DNA from: a bacterium
GTDB lineage: Bacteria; UBP13; UBA5359
NCBI GenBank assembly: GCA_028685295.1
Contig: JAQUEL010000028.1
Coordinates: forward strand, 1 to 21,034
Length of the DNA stretch: 21,034 nucleotides
Direction of reading: 5' to 3'
The notes beneath the pieces were generated by a model that worked only from the letters and a program-made list of their open reading frames with translations, did not search any database and was not told the origin of the DNA. Numbering within the stretch: the first letter of the stretch is position 1; every line of letters starts with the position of its first letter. Position numbers and translations under genes: made by a program. Positions 13,126 through 21,034 of this stretch are shown here, piece after piece.

Positions 13126-15396
13126 TTACAAACGCAACCTGTCTATCAATCCGCTGTATCTTTCAGCAACTTTATCATTATTAACAGCTATTTGCAGGGC
13201 CCGAGGACTGCCGATAATCACCGCCAGTCTTTTGGCACGAGTGACCGCTGTATAGAGCAGATTGCGCTGAAGCATCATATAATGCTGTTTCAACAACGGC
13301 AGAATGATTATTGGATATTCGCTCCCCTGCGATTTATGGACTGAAACGGCATAGGCCAAAGATAGTTCATCTAGTTCGGAAAAATCATAATCCACCTCTC
13401 GTCCCTCAACATTGATTCTTAGCACTTGCTCCACCGTATCAATACCGGTTATGCGTCCTACATCGCCGTTATAGACATCCTTATCATAATTATTGACCGT
13501 CTGCATAACCTTATCGCCGCACCTGAAGCGCCGTCCCCCTCTCACCAGCTCCCTCCCCCGGGGATTGAGACGATCCTGCAAAGCGTTGTTAAGGTTAATC
13601 ACGCCCAGCAGCCCCCTGTGCATAGGCACCAAAACCTGTATCTGCTCAAAAGGATCTACCAGATACTTCTGGGGCAGGCGTTCTGCACAGAGAGAAAGAA
13701 CGGCTTCAAGCACTTTAGGAGGATCTTCCTCCCTGATAAAGAAGAAATCACCGGTATCGTCACGGCCGGCCGGTCTGGGCATCCGGCCGGAATTTATCCG
13801 ATGGGCATTGGTAACTATCAGGCTGCCGCCGGCCTGGCGATAGATATGGTTGAGACGAATCACCTCTGCTCTGCCGGAGTTTATCAGATCGCAGAGCAGA
13901 TTACCGGCTCCCACCGATGGCAATTGATCCACATCTCCTACCAGAATAAGTGATGCCCCGGGAGACAGGGCTTTGAACAGATGATAACCCAGGACAATAT
14001 CTATCATAGAAGCTTCATCCACTATTACCAGATCCGCATCAAGAGGATTGCCCTCATTGCATTTGAAGCCTCTTTCTGCAGGGCTGTACTCCAGCAGACG
14101 ATGGATAGTCCTGGCTTCCTGGCCGGTAGCTTCGGCCATACGCTTGGCCGCTCTGCCCGTAGGAGCACAGAGAGCGATTTTACGTCCATAGCGACTATGC
14201 AAACCTATTATAGCCTTTATTATAGTGGTTTTGCCTGTTCCCGGCCCACCGGTAATTATCAGCAGGCGCCTCTGCCGTGATGCCTCGACAGCCTTTATCT
14301 GCTGCGGCGCCAGATTAATATACCCTTTGGGTGTAGCCTGAAGGCTAAAGTTTGAGGACTGAAGACCATCTTGATCTACCAGATCAGCTTGAACAAGCGA
14401 TCCAAAACTTCGGCTCCCGGCTCCTGACGCCTGCTTCCTACACTCGTCCGGATCCTCACGGGTGGATGCCATATCCACCAGACGCCTAACATGCCAGGCA
14501 ACTCCCGTCTCAGCATAGCGAAATGCCTTCAGGTAAGCCCTCCTAGGTTGAAAGTCCTCTTCAATAAAGATAGCATCATCATATTGAAGAGCATCTATCT
14601 GAGGCAACATGAGCTTTGTATCCATCTCCAGAGCCGCGGCTGCTTTTGCCGCCAGGCGGTCTTCCGGCATATATACATGTCCTTCATCTGCAGCCGCATA
14701 GAGATGGTGAATCAAAGCGGCTTTTAATCTTTCCGGAGAGTTATCCGGTAAGCCCAATTGTCTGGCTATGCGATCAGCCGTCTTAAAACCGATACCAAAG
14801 ATATCGAAAGCCAGCCGGTAAGGATTACGACTGACTATATTAAGTGCCTCCTCACCGTAAGCCTTATATATTCGAACGGCATAAGCGGCACTTATGCCAT
14901 GCCCCTGCAGCCAGAGCATGACCTCTTTAATCTCACGCTGCTCCTCCCAGGCCCGCCCGATCATGGCAATGCGTGCCTGACCAATGCCGGGAACCTCTGA
15001 CAGACGCTCTATATTGCTCTCAATAATATGCAGGGTACCGATCCCAAAGCAATCCACTATCCTGCCTGCCATGACCGGGCCGATACCTTTGATAAGCCCT
15101 GAACCGAGGTATTTACGTATACCTTCCACTGTAGCAGGATAAATAGGGTTAAAGCGCTCTACCTTGAACTGCTCTCCATAACGAGGATTGGTTATCCAAT
15201 AGCCGTACAGCTTAAGAGTCTCTCCGGGGTTGGTACCCAGAAGATTACCAACAACCGTAACAGGCTCACGCCGTCCCCGTATCCGGACCTTAGCTATAGT
15301 ATAGCCATTATCCTCATTACAGTAGATAATATGGTCCAGCAAACCTTCAAGTTCCATTATGGCTGGTTTATCACCAGATGCCGTTTCATATTTCAT
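13126..15396 (-). CDS. recD2: ATP-dependent helicase, RecD2/TraA family
   Basis: RecD2 is a 5'-3' superfamily 1B helicase acting in DNA repair outside RecBCD. In the 761-residue numbering from ATG 15411, helix-hairpin-helix-like segments lie at about 100-150 (GSGLIKGIGPVMAGRIV, SEVPGIGQARIAMIG) and 200-220. Walker A GGPGTGKT is at 388-395, DEAS at 465-468, GDVDQLPSVG at 492-501 and VHKSQGSEYP at 691-700. A poorly conserved stretch at about 316-362, rich in Ser, Gln and Asp, looks like an extended linker before the motor domain. I prefer ATG 15396 (756 residues), with GGAG 5 bp upstream; the ATG at 15411 lacks one. The gap to the deacetylase-like gene is 37 bp. Confidence 0.93.
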   Translation of the reverse strand: MKYETASGDKPAIMELEGLLDHIIYCNEDNGYTIAKVRIRGRREPVTVVGNLLGTNPGETLKLYGYWITNPRYGEQFKVERFNPIYPATVEGIRKYLGSGLIKGIGPVMAGRIVDCFGIGTLHIIESNIERLSEVPGIGQARIAMIGRAWEEQREIKEVMLWLQGHGISAAYAVRIYKAYGEEALNIVSRNPYRLAFDIFGIGFKTADRIARQLGLPDNSPERLKAALIHHLYAAADEGHVYMPEDRLAAKAAAALEMDTKLMLPQIDALQYDDAIFIEEDFQPRRAYLKAFRYAETGVAWHVRRLVDMASTREDPDECRKQASGAGSRSFGSLVQADLVDQDGLQSSNFSLQATPKGYINLAPQQIKAVEASRQRRLLIITGGPGTGKTTIIKAIIGLHSRYGRKIALCAPTGRAAKRMAEATGQEARTIHRLLEYSPAERGFKCNEGNPLDADLVIVDEASMIDIVLGYHLFKALSPGASLILVGDVDQLPSVGAGNLLCDLINSGRAEVIRLNHIYRQAGGSLIVTNAHRINSGRMPRPAGRDDTGDFFFIREEDPPKVLEAVLSLCAERLPQKYLVDPFEQIQVLVPMHRGLLGVINLNNALQDRLNPRGRELVRGGRRFRCGDKVMQTVNNYDKDVYNGDVGRITGIDTVEQVLRINVEGREVDYDFSELDELSLAYAVSVHKSQGSEYPIIILPLLKQHYMMLQRNLLYTAVTRAKRLAVIIGSPRALQIAVNNDKVAERYSGLIDRLRL

Positions 15397-15433
15397 ATAA
15401 GCTCCGCGCATGATGTATGGTGTACGATGTATA

Positions 15434-16432
15434 TTATAGTAGTGCGGATAGAGGAACTATTCGCACCCCTGCAGCAGCAAAATCAGAAAGAGCATTCTCC
15501 AGAGCATTGGCCGTATTGGGGCGGTCATGACCTATGGCTATGGCTCTACCCCTGTCACGGGCCAGATCTATGACTTTGCGTAATTGCTTGGTAATATAAG
15601 CGTTATCATCACTTCCATCTAGAAATATATTACGCTGCAAATATGCAACACCTGCACCGGCAGCGGCAGATGCGGCTACGGAATCGGGAGTGGTCAGAGA
15701 ATCCAGAAAGAAGAATTTCCTCTTTGAAAGAGCACGCATCACCGCCGCCATAGTATCCGCATCAGCAGTAGCTTTGGATCCCATGTGATTGTTGACACCG
15801 ATTGCTCCCGGTACATCGGCAAGCGCTTCTTTTATCCGAATCTCAATCTCCCTGCCGGTCATGGATGTTTTAATAGTATTTTCTTCGGATGCCAACAAAC
15901 CGTTTTTAGGCTCCATCGGAAGATGCAGCAAGACATCTCTTCCTTGTTGCGCAGCCTGAAGAGCAATTGTGCGGCTGTGCGACAGCCCTGGAAGAACGGC
16001 AAAAGTTAAAGGAGCGTCCATCTCAAGAAAGGGACGCCCATCGCTATAACCGAAATCATCTATTACTATGGCGGCTATCGCCGCTCCCCGGCCGGCCGGG
16101 TAGAGGCTCTCCTTTTTACCTGAACGCTTATCCTTATCCTCTCTGCTCTTTTTATCCTTAGGCAATCTCTCAGGAGTTAAAAAGGGAAAGCGCTTTCCAG
16201 CCTTCTCTTTAATGCCCTTTATATCAGGAAGTTCAGGGCGCTTACGCTGTTTAAACAAGCTATCTCTTTTACTATCAGAAGAACGTATTTGTCCAATCCG
16301 CTCGCTTTTTTGTTTAGGTATCAGGCGTACACCTTCATAATTGGCTCTAAAATAAGCATAAGAGGTTATAAGTAGTGCCAATATGATTATGGCTCTCCAA
16401 TTAGCTGATCTGCGTCGTCTTCTGCGGCCCAC
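15434..16432 (-). CDS. Divergent polysaccharide deacetylase family protein (YibQ-like)
   Basis: The 332-residue product has a very basic N-terminus (MGRRRRRR), one membrane anchor (about 14-28), a charged linker rich in Lys and Arg (about 33-115), and then the divergent polysaccharide deacetylase domain (PF04748 type). Recognisable elements are AIVIDDFGYS with Asp125-Asp126, LLHLPMEPK with His170, GVNNHMGSKAT with His216, and AIGHDRPNT with His302. These fit the metal-binding pattern, but the true substrate of the family is not established. It should sit on the outside of the membrane. The start is GTG 16432 with GGGGGA about 7 bp upstream. It follows ctpA after 61 bp, in a set of envelope genes. 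Confidence 0.85.
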   Translation of the reverse strand: MGRRRRRRSANWRAIIILALLITSYAYFRANYEGVRLIPKQKSERIGQIRSSDSKRDSLFKQRKRPELPDIKGIKEKAGKRFPFLTPERLPKDKKSREDKDKRSGKKESLYPAGRGAAIAAIVIDDFGYSDGRPFLEMDAPLTFAVLPGLSHSRTIALQAAQQGRDVLLHLPMEPKNGLLASEENTIKTSMTGREIEIRIKEALADVPGAIGVNNHMGSKATADADTMAAVMRALSKRKFFFLDSLTTPDSVAASAAAGAGVAYLQRNIFLDGSDDNAYITKQLRKVIDLARDRGRAIAIGHDRPNTANALENALSDFAAAGVRIVPLSALL

Positions 16433-16493
16433 TATTGCATTCCCCCAAAGCCGATTTACATCCTTACCCGGTGTAATCCGGCAATTTGAAGTG

Positions 16494-17741
16494 TTAGCTT
16501 GCCTTCTTCAATGGCTGCCCGGCTCTAAGCACTTCCAAAGCTTTCTCCAACTGGGTATCCTTACGCTTCTTAATATCGTCCTCGGTCAACTGAACCTCTA
16601 TATCAGGAACAATCTTATCACGACTTACATCCCGTCCTTTGGGAGTCTGATATTTGGCTGTCGTTATAGTCAGGCCGGAACCGTCAGGAAGCGGATAAAC
16701 GCTCTGAACGGATCCCTTCCCAAATGATCTGGTACCGATAACCTTGCCACGTCCCATGTCCTGAATAGCACCGGCAACTATCTCCGAAGCACTGGCACTG
16801 CCTTCGTTGATAAGCACAACCAGCGGTATGTCGATCTTTTTGGATTTCAGCGTATCTATTATTTTGATATTCTTCTTGCCATCGTAATCTTCAATATATT
16901 CAGCCACTCGCCGATCGCCATCTCTGACTATAACATAGGCATCTCTCTTCTTGCCTCGTTCCTTAACGGAAACCACCATGCCCTCATCTATAAAGTGAGC
17001 GGCAATTTCTATAGCTACACTCAGTAATCCACCGGGATCATTACGCATATCCAGAACCATAGCCTTCATACCCTTAGCCTGCAATTTTTCAATAGCTTCC
17101 GTAAGCTCCGGCTCACTCTTTTCATTGAAGACTTTCAAATAAGCATAACCTATACTATCATCAAGCATGCGATAATCAACACTTTTTAATTGGATAACAC
17201 TGCGTGCCAAGACAAAATCCTTTGGGTTCTCCCAACCTGAACGCATTATTGTCATCGTTACCTTAGTGCCTGCCTTGCCTCGAATACGGCTAACGGCAGT
17301 CTTAAGATCCATATCTTTGGTTTCTTTACCATCTATTTTTAGAATCTGATCCCCGCTTTTCAACCCTATTTTATCAGCCGGACTACCGGCAATGGGAGAA
17401 ACCACTTTCAAAACGTCGTCACTCATTTCTACGACCATACCAACACCGTCGAAGTGTCCCTCCTGCTCTTCTCGCATTTCCTTGAATACATCCGGCTCCA
17501 TAAACCTGGTATACGGATCATTCAGCGCCTTGAGCATACCTCCTATAGCCCCGTACATCAGCTTGGTATCATCCGTTTTTTCAACAAAATGATTGTGAAC
17601 AAGGCTTAAAACCTGCCAGAAAGATTGCCAGGAGGCAATATCTCCATCAGCTCTCACCAGCCTTAGGCCGTATCCTGTAACAAAAGAGCCGGCCATCAGT
17701 ATAAGAATTACACCGATAAAAACTATTCTTTTTAGACGCAT
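16494..17741 (-). CDS. ctpA: Carboxy-terminal processing protease (S41)
   Basis: This is a membrane-anchored serine protease of the CtpA/CtpB family, which trims or degrades envelope proteins; in related bacteria targets include peptidoglycan hydrolases or sporulation proteins. From ATG 17741 it has 415 residues: a signal anchor (MRLKRIVFIGVILILMAGSF), a PDZ domain (about 95-180), then the protease domain. The catalytic pair in that numbering is Ser317 in EGSASASE and Lys342 in SFGKGSVQ, with the usual spacing of 25. The loop before PLVVLINEG (about 258-305) seems longer than usual. AGAAGGAG precedes this ATG. The ATG 17786, overlapping the upstream stop, would bury the signal peptide and is rejected. 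Confidence 0.94.
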   Translation of the reverse strand: MRLKRIVFIGVILILMAGSFVTGYGLRLVRADGDIASWQSFWQVLSLVHNHFVEKTDDTKLMYGAIGGMLKALNDPYTRFMEPDVFKEMREEQEGHFDGVGMVVEMSDDVLKVVSPIAGSPADKIGLKSGDQILKIDGKETKDMDLKTAVSRIRGKAGTKVTMTIMRSGWENPKDFVLARSVIQLKSVDYRMLDDSIGYAYLKVFNEKSEPELTEAIEKLQAKGMKAMVLDMRNDPGGLLSVAIEIAAHFIDEGMVVSVKERGKKRDAYVIVRDGDRRVAEYIEDYDGKKNIKIIDTLKSKKIDIPLVVLINEGSASASEIVAGAIQDMGRGKVIGTRSFGKGSVQSVYPLPDGSGLTITTAKYQTPKGRDVSRDKIVPDIEVQLTEDDIKKRKDTQLEKALEVLRAGQPLKKAS

Positions 17742-17779
17742 ATATTTATGCTCCTTCTGCTTCGGATTGGGATAGATCT

Positions 17780-18922
17780 TTACCATCCGCCCCGAGGATT
17801 AACCGGAACTCCATTCCGCCTGACCTCAAAGTGAACATGAGGCCCGGTACTGAAACCGGTACTGCCGGCATAGGCAATCACCTGGCCCTGACTGACTTTC
17901 TTTCCGGCATGGGAGGCAATACGGGAATTATGTGCATATAAAGTAGATAATCCCCCTCCATGATCTATGATGACAACCAGACCATATCCGCCCCAGTTGC
18001 CGGTGTAGATAACCTCTCCTGCAGCTGATGCGCAAACCGGGGTTCCCATGGGCACAGCAATATCTATGCCGGTATGCATCCGCCTTGTCTTGAATATGGG
18101 ATGCGTTCGGTAACCAAACTCCGAAGTTATCCTTCCGTTGACGGGCAACGCGAAACTTCCATGCCAGGCTACGGCACTTCTACGACGCCCCTGCGGCGTG
18201 TTCATAAGACGCCGGATCATTCTCTCTACCTGGTTGGAACTGATCTCTAATTGAGCCAGCTCCTGCTCGTATCTGGCACGCTGCGCCCTTATATCCTGCA
18301 AAGCAGCTCCCTGGGCCCATGCCTGCGCCCGATAAACACGTTCCTTCTGACTTACCTGCTGCTTGAGATGATTGATTTCCTGCTGCTTGGCAGCCACTTC
18401 CCGTTCAGTAGCTGCCAGCGCCTCCTTCTGCCGGATAAAATCATTCAGTATGTTCAAATCCTGGCGAGCCACCAGACGCAAAAAGTTCAGACGATTAACA
18501 AAAGAGCTAAAATTCCCGGCGCTCAGGAAAACCTCCATACAGGAAACACGACCATATTTGTACATACGTACCAGACGATCCTCAAGGTCATGGTGGTGCT
18601 GCTCCGTACGTATCCTGGCTTCCTGCAGCCTGACCTGAACGGCTGCAAGCTCCATCTTAACCGTAGCCAGACGATCGCTTACCCTATCCAGCTCATAGCG
18701 CGTTTGTGCCAACGCTCCCTGAGTACGGTTGAGATCGGTTCTTGCACGCCTTTCCTGCTGTTTTATATGAGAAAGCTTATTCCTTTGCTGACGCATAAGC
18801 TGTTGTATCCGGTTAAGTTTGCTCCGCTGTGATCGCAAGCTTACGGCAGCATCGGACGCCGGAACCGACAATAAAGCCAGCGCCAGTATCAAAGCTGCTA
18901 TTCTTGTTCTCATACCATGCAT
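17780..18922 (-). CDS. Secreted coiled-coil M23 peptidase, EnvC-like murein hydrolase activator
   Basis: The 380-residue product has a signal peptide (1-26, RTRIAALILALALLSVPASDA), long coiled coils (about 28-120 and 165-240) and a C-terminal LytM/M23 domain (256-380). The zinc ligands are present: His283 and Asp287 in HTGID, and His364 in HVHFEV, with His331 nearby. It therefore could be an active endopeptidase, unlike degenerate E. coli EnvC. Its position 11 bp after ftsX strongly suggests that it is the extracellular partner driven by FtsEX, cutting or regulating peptidoglycan cleavage during division or elongation. The start is ATG 18922, with AAGGAG 7 bp upstream; an internal ATG at 18913 is too far from it. 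Confidence 0.92.
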   Translation of the reverse strand: MHGMRTRIAALILALALLSVPASDAAVSLRSQRSKLNRIQQLMRQQRNKLSHIKQQERRARTDLNRTQGALAQTRYELDRVSDRLATVKMELAAVQVRLQEARIRTEQHHHDLEDRLVRMYKYGRVSCMEVFLSAGNFSSFVNRLNFLRLVARQDLNILNDFIRQKEALAATEREVAAKQQEINHLKQQVSQKERVYRAQAWAQGAALQDIRAQRARYEQELAQLEISSNQVERMIRRLMNTPQGRRRSAVAWHGSFALPVNGRITSEFGYRTHPIFKTRRMHTGIDIAVPMGTPVCASAAGEVIYTGNWGGYGLVVIIDHGGGLSTLYAHNSRIASHAGKKVSQGQVIAYAGSTGFSTGPHVHFEVRRNGVPVNPRGGW

Positions 18923-18933
18923 GAAATCGCTCC

Positions 18934-19812
18934 TTAGGCCAATGCTTTTAAGAACTTCCTAACCGAAGAGAAGCTACCAAAGGCCCCAACCAACATACCG
19001 CCTACCAGTAAGGCTATGGAGATATGCAACAGAGCTTGCTCATTATAAGCCAGCGGAAAGATAAATGTCAGCGGCCAGTTTTTAACCAGCCAGGTATAGC
19101 CTACCGCTGCAATGCCTATAGCCAGCAAAGAGCCCGCCAGACCATGGAATATACCTTCCATGATAAACGGCCAATTAATGAACCAATCGGTAGCACCCAC
19201 CAACTGCATAATCCTTATCTCCTTGCGTCGCGCAAATACTGTCAGTCTGATAGTGTTGGCTATGACGAAGGCGGTAACCAGACAGAGAATGATTATAGCC
19301 GCCAGACCGCCTATCTGAACTATACGCCGGATCAGATTTAAAGTAGTGATGATATCTTCGCCATAATGTATCTCATCTATTGCCGGCTGCCCCTTGATAA
19401 CGGAGGTAAGCGATGCTACTTTGGAGGTATCGACCATCTCTATCTCCATCGAAGCCGGCAAAGGAGCCGTATCCACTATCCGCCCCAGATCCGCCTGGCC
19501 CGACATATCCTGTTTAAGACGTTCCCGAGCTTTGTCGACACTAACGTAATCTACCTTACGAACACCGTCCAGCCCCTCCACCATACGCTTCAGAGCATCG
19601 ACTTCAACACCAGAAGCCTCTGCCTTCAAGTAAAGGCATACTCTGGTCTTGGACGATACTTCATTTATGGTGCTTTTCAGGTTAAGATTGAAAAGCAGGA
19701 AAACCCCCAGAACCAGCATAGAGACCATCACTGTTCCTATAGATGCCAAAGTCATCAGGCCGTTGTAACGAAGGTTCGACGCCGTTTCGGAGAGAAAATA
19801 GCCCAAACGCAT
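18934..19812 (-). CDS. ftsX: Cell division protein FtsX
   Basis: FtsX is the membrane subunit of the FtsEX complex, which passes ATP-driven movement to a peptidoglycan hydrolase outside. From ATG 19812 it has 292 residues, beginning MRLGYFLSETASNLRYNGLM. It has one span near the N-terminus (about 20-41), an extracellular domain (about 45-155), then three more spans and the conserved RRKEIRIMQLVGATDWFINWPFIMEG loop. The longer reading from GTG 19851 has no ribosome binding site. ATG 19812 follows the ftsE stop by one base (TAGAATG), a coupled arrangement. Family N-termini match this start. Confidence 0.95.
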   Translation of the reverse strand: MRLGYFLSETASNLRYNGLMTLASIGTVMVSMLVLGVFLLFNLNLKSTINEVSSKTRVCLYLKAEASGVEVDALKRMVEGLDGVRKVDYVSVDKARERLKQDMSGQADLGRIVDTAPLPASMEIEMVDTSKVASLTSVIKGQPAIDEIHYGEDIITTLNLIRRIVQIGGLAAIIILCLVTAFVIANTIRLTVFARRKEIRIMQLVGATDWFINWPFIMEGIFHGLAGSLLAIGIAAVGYTWLVKNWPLTFIFPLAYNEQALLHISIALLVGGMLVGAFGSFSSVRKFLKALA

Positions 19813-19813
19813 T

Positions 19814-20500
19814 CTAGAGCTCACCGATATATGCCCCCTTATCTTCATCACGAACCAGACGCCCGTTTTGCAAGGCTATAACACGCTTTCGCATTCTATC
19901 CACTATACTCCTGTCATGGGTAGCCATTATTACGGTAGTCCCTTTGACATTGATGCGGGACAACAGTTGGACAATATCCCAGGAGGTATCCGGATCCAGA
20001 TTGCCGGTGGGCTCATCCGCAACCAAAATAACCGGATTATTAACTATAGCCCGGGCTATGCAAACACGCTGTTGCTCTCCAGCCGAGAGTTCGGTGGGCA
20101 ACGCATCGGCCTTATGCAGCAAGCCTACGGAATCCAAAGCTTTGGCCGCCTGGCGTTTTACTTCCGTCCTACCGACTCCTATAACATGCAGCGCAAAGGC
20201 CACATTATCCCAGGCCGTTCGCCTGGGCAGAAGCTTGAAATCCTGAAAGACAACACCGATACCTCTCCGTAGATATGGTATCTGCCGGCGAGATATTCCG
20301 GTTATCTCTTTTCCGGCTACAATTATCCTGCCGCTGGTGCAGACCTCTTCCCTGTATATAAGCTTTAGAATAGTGGATTTGCCACTGCCTGTCGGCCCTA
20401 CTAAAAAGAGGAAGTCACCCTTTTCGATCTTTAAATCCAGATCCCTCAGAGCGGTTACACCATTGGGGTAGACAACAGAAACCCCTTGAAATGCTATCAC
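19814..20500 (-). CDS. ftsE: Cell division ATP-binding protein FtsE
   Basis: FtsE is the ATPase of the FtsEX complex, bound at the inner face of the membrane. The 228-residue ABC protein has Walker A GPTGSGKST (35-43), Q-loop Gln86, signature LSAGEQQR (138-145, with Ala in place of the usual Gly), Walker B ILVADEPT (158-165) and H-loop His195. The GTG start at 20500 is preceded by AGGTGA about 7 bp upstream. It is coupled to ftsX. The 167-bp region upstream carries repeats and a TATAAT box without a good -35, so ftsE may be read from the upstream promoter near 20931-20959. Confidence 0.96.
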   Translation of the reverse strand: MIAFQGVSVVYPNGVTALRDLDLKIEKGDFLFLVGPTGSGKSTILKLIYREEVCTSGRIIVAGKEITGISRRQIPYLRRGIGVVFQDFKLLPRRTAWDNVAFALHVIGVGRTEVKRQAAKALDSVGLLHKADALPTELSAGEQQRVCIARAIVNNPVILVADEPTGNLDPDTSWDIVQLLSRINVKGTTVIMATHDRSIVDRMRKRVIALQNGRLVRDEDKGAYIGEL

Positions 20501-20518
20501 AAGAACATCACCTATCTC

Positions 20519-20657
20519 AAATGCAGCCTTCGGATTTCAGAATGCGGCACAGTCCAAGCCCGTAATTCCGCCTTCTGGATTTCACATCTGCATTTAAGCA
20601 CTTATTATATATTACGTATCCGATCCCCAGTTTGTTCTCTTATCATTCTGCAATCCG
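20519..20657. repeat. Composite short repeats upstream of ftsE
   Basis: The gap 20501-20667 contains several related elements. GCCTTCGGATTTC (20526-20538) recurs as GCCTTCTGGATTTC (20570-20583), with a one-base insertion. CGGATTTCAGAATG (20531-20544) returns inverted as CATTCTGCAATCCG (20644-20657), one mismatch. AAATGCAG (20519-20526) pairs with CTGCATTT (20588-20595). A TATAAT box on the minus strand at 20604-20609 lies between them. The region could form a folded 5' leader for ftsE mRNA or be a degenerate dispersed repeat. Confidence 0.55.
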
Positions 20658-20667
20658 TATTCGCTAT

Positions 20668-20802
20668 TTAAAACGGCGGTGATGGAGGCGCTACGGGAGA
20701 TGTTCCTCCACCGCCACCACAGCCTGTCAGAAAAAGGAAGACGGCCAAAGCCAGAACCATCAGTTGCCAGTAATTAGAGATCAGACCCATCCATCTCTTC
20801 AC
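20668..20802 (-). CDS. Tiny predicted lipoprotein (44 residues)
   Basis: This short frame starts with GTG 20802, preceded about 7 bp upstream by AAAGAGGTGA, an excellent ribosome binding site. The product begins MKRWMGLISNYWQL, then has a hydrophobic stretch (MVLALAVFLFL, about 15-25) and a lipobox LTGC with Cys28. After cleavage only 17 residues would remain: Cys, then five glycines and a Pro/Ser-rich tail (SPVAPPSPPF). That is very short for a lipoprotein, but all export features are present. Its ribosome binding site overlaps the stop of the partial gene upstream. It may work with FtsEX or the M23 peptidase encoded next; this is inferred from position only. Confidence 0.6.
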   Translation of the reverse strand: MKRWMGLISNYWQLMVLALAVFLFLTGCGGGGGTSPVAPPSPPF

Positions 20803-20809
20803 AGACCGT

Positions 20810-21034
20810 TCACCTCTTTACTCTATTTGATATACTTCCGGCTAAAACCTGCCGCGGTAACAGAAACCGGACCTGCTTTTCATTAGTTTTGTCGTTAACA
20901 TTACTGCTATCGGACTCAGAAACATCCCTAATTATACCATGTCGACCATTATCTTCCAAAGAAGCCCTCGTACCCGCTTCAATACAAAGATGCCGAAGGC
21001 CGTTAACAGAGGTGATTGTATAATTACTCTCCTG
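20810..21034 (-). CDS. C-terminal end of an unrecognised protein (cut by window edge)
   Basis: An uninterrupted frame of 74 codons enters from the right edge and ends at TGA 20810-20812, inside the ribosome binding site of the small lipoprotein. Its visible part begins QESNYTITSVNGLRHLCIEA, then becomes rich in Ser, Asp and Asn (about 38-52) and ends with a basic tail (SNRVKR). I do not recognise a family. The length of open frame and the overlap with the next gene's translation signal favour a real gene, but no start is visible and chance is not excluded. Confidence 0.4.
   Translation of the reverse strand, partial: QESNYTITSVNGLRHLCIEAGTRASLEDNGRHGIIRDVSESDSSNVNDKTNEKQVRFLLPRQVLAGSISNRVKR
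20931..20959 (-). promoter_or_regulatory. Candidate promoter ahead of the lipoprotein-ftsEX cluster
   Basis: On the minus strand TTGGAA (20954-20959) and TATAAT (20931-20936) are 17 bp apart, with an extended TGG before the -10. Transcription would start near 20924, about 120 nt before the lipoprotein. The promoter falls within the partial open frame at the right edge, so either it is an internal promoter or that frame is not coding. Confidence 0.5.

Noticed and set aside
20842-20925. 27-residue frame starting at ATG 20925 in the leader of the lipoprotein
   Set aside because: No ribosome binding site; it would begin about at the predicted transcription start, and has no recognisable features.
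1-21034. Transposase, integrase, tRNA, rRNA or prophage genes
   Set aside because: None recognised on either strand; no terminal inverted repeats of insertion-sequence type were seen.

Overview
The window looks like a chromosomal segment of a Gram-positive, Clostridia-like (Bacillota) bacterium. This is inferred from strong AAGGAGG-type ribosome binding sites, frequent GTG/TTG starts, an ftsE-ftsX-M23 peptidase-ctpA cluster, a RecD2-type helicase, and a type I-B CRISPR-Cas locus with the I-B repeat ending ATTGAAAC. The genus cannot be told from the sequence. Every supported gene lies on the minus strand, so transcription runs from right to left.

Right part (about 21034 to 13126): the 3' end of an unrecognised gene enters from the right edge. 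It is followed by a tiny 44-residue lipoprotein, then ftsE and ftsX, a secreted coiled-coil M23 peptidase (EnvC-like), the C-terminal processing protease ctpA, a divergent polysaccharide deacetylase, and the helicase recD2. The first genes form a plausible cell-division and peptidoglycan-remodelling module, in which FtsEX gates a murein hydrolase or its activator outside the membrane.

Middle (13035 to 9637): a promoter with its -10 box inside a palindrome precedes gcvT (glycine cleavage T protein). A short lipoate-protein ligase overlaps the gcvT 3' end, and a GT-C membrane glycosyltransferase follows.

Left part (9608 to 1): a complete type I-B CRISPR-Cas locus. A good sigma-A-type promoter drives cas6, a 48-codon small ORF, cas8b, cas7, cas5, cas3, cas4, cas1 and cas2. 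A 287-bp leader with several palindromes follows, then the leader-proximal end of the array, whose repeats are on the same strand and which runs off the left edge. Inside cas8b a near-perfect Shine-Dalgarno sequence and ATG mark an independent start for the small subunit Cas11b. Cas6 cuts the pre-crRNA, Cas8b/Cas11b/Cas7/Cas5 form the Cascade-like surveillance complex, Cas3 degrades targets, and Cas4/Cas1/Cas2 acquire spacers.

The points most worth a second look are the 48-codon ORF between cas6 and cas8b, the internal Cas11b start, the leader palindromes, a spacer containing the complement of the crRNA 5' handle, a 14-bp direct repeat linking the cas promoter to the cas6 start, and the 44-residue lipoprotein ahead of ftsEX. 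I see no wholly new multi-gene system; the novelty candidates are small elements inside known systems.
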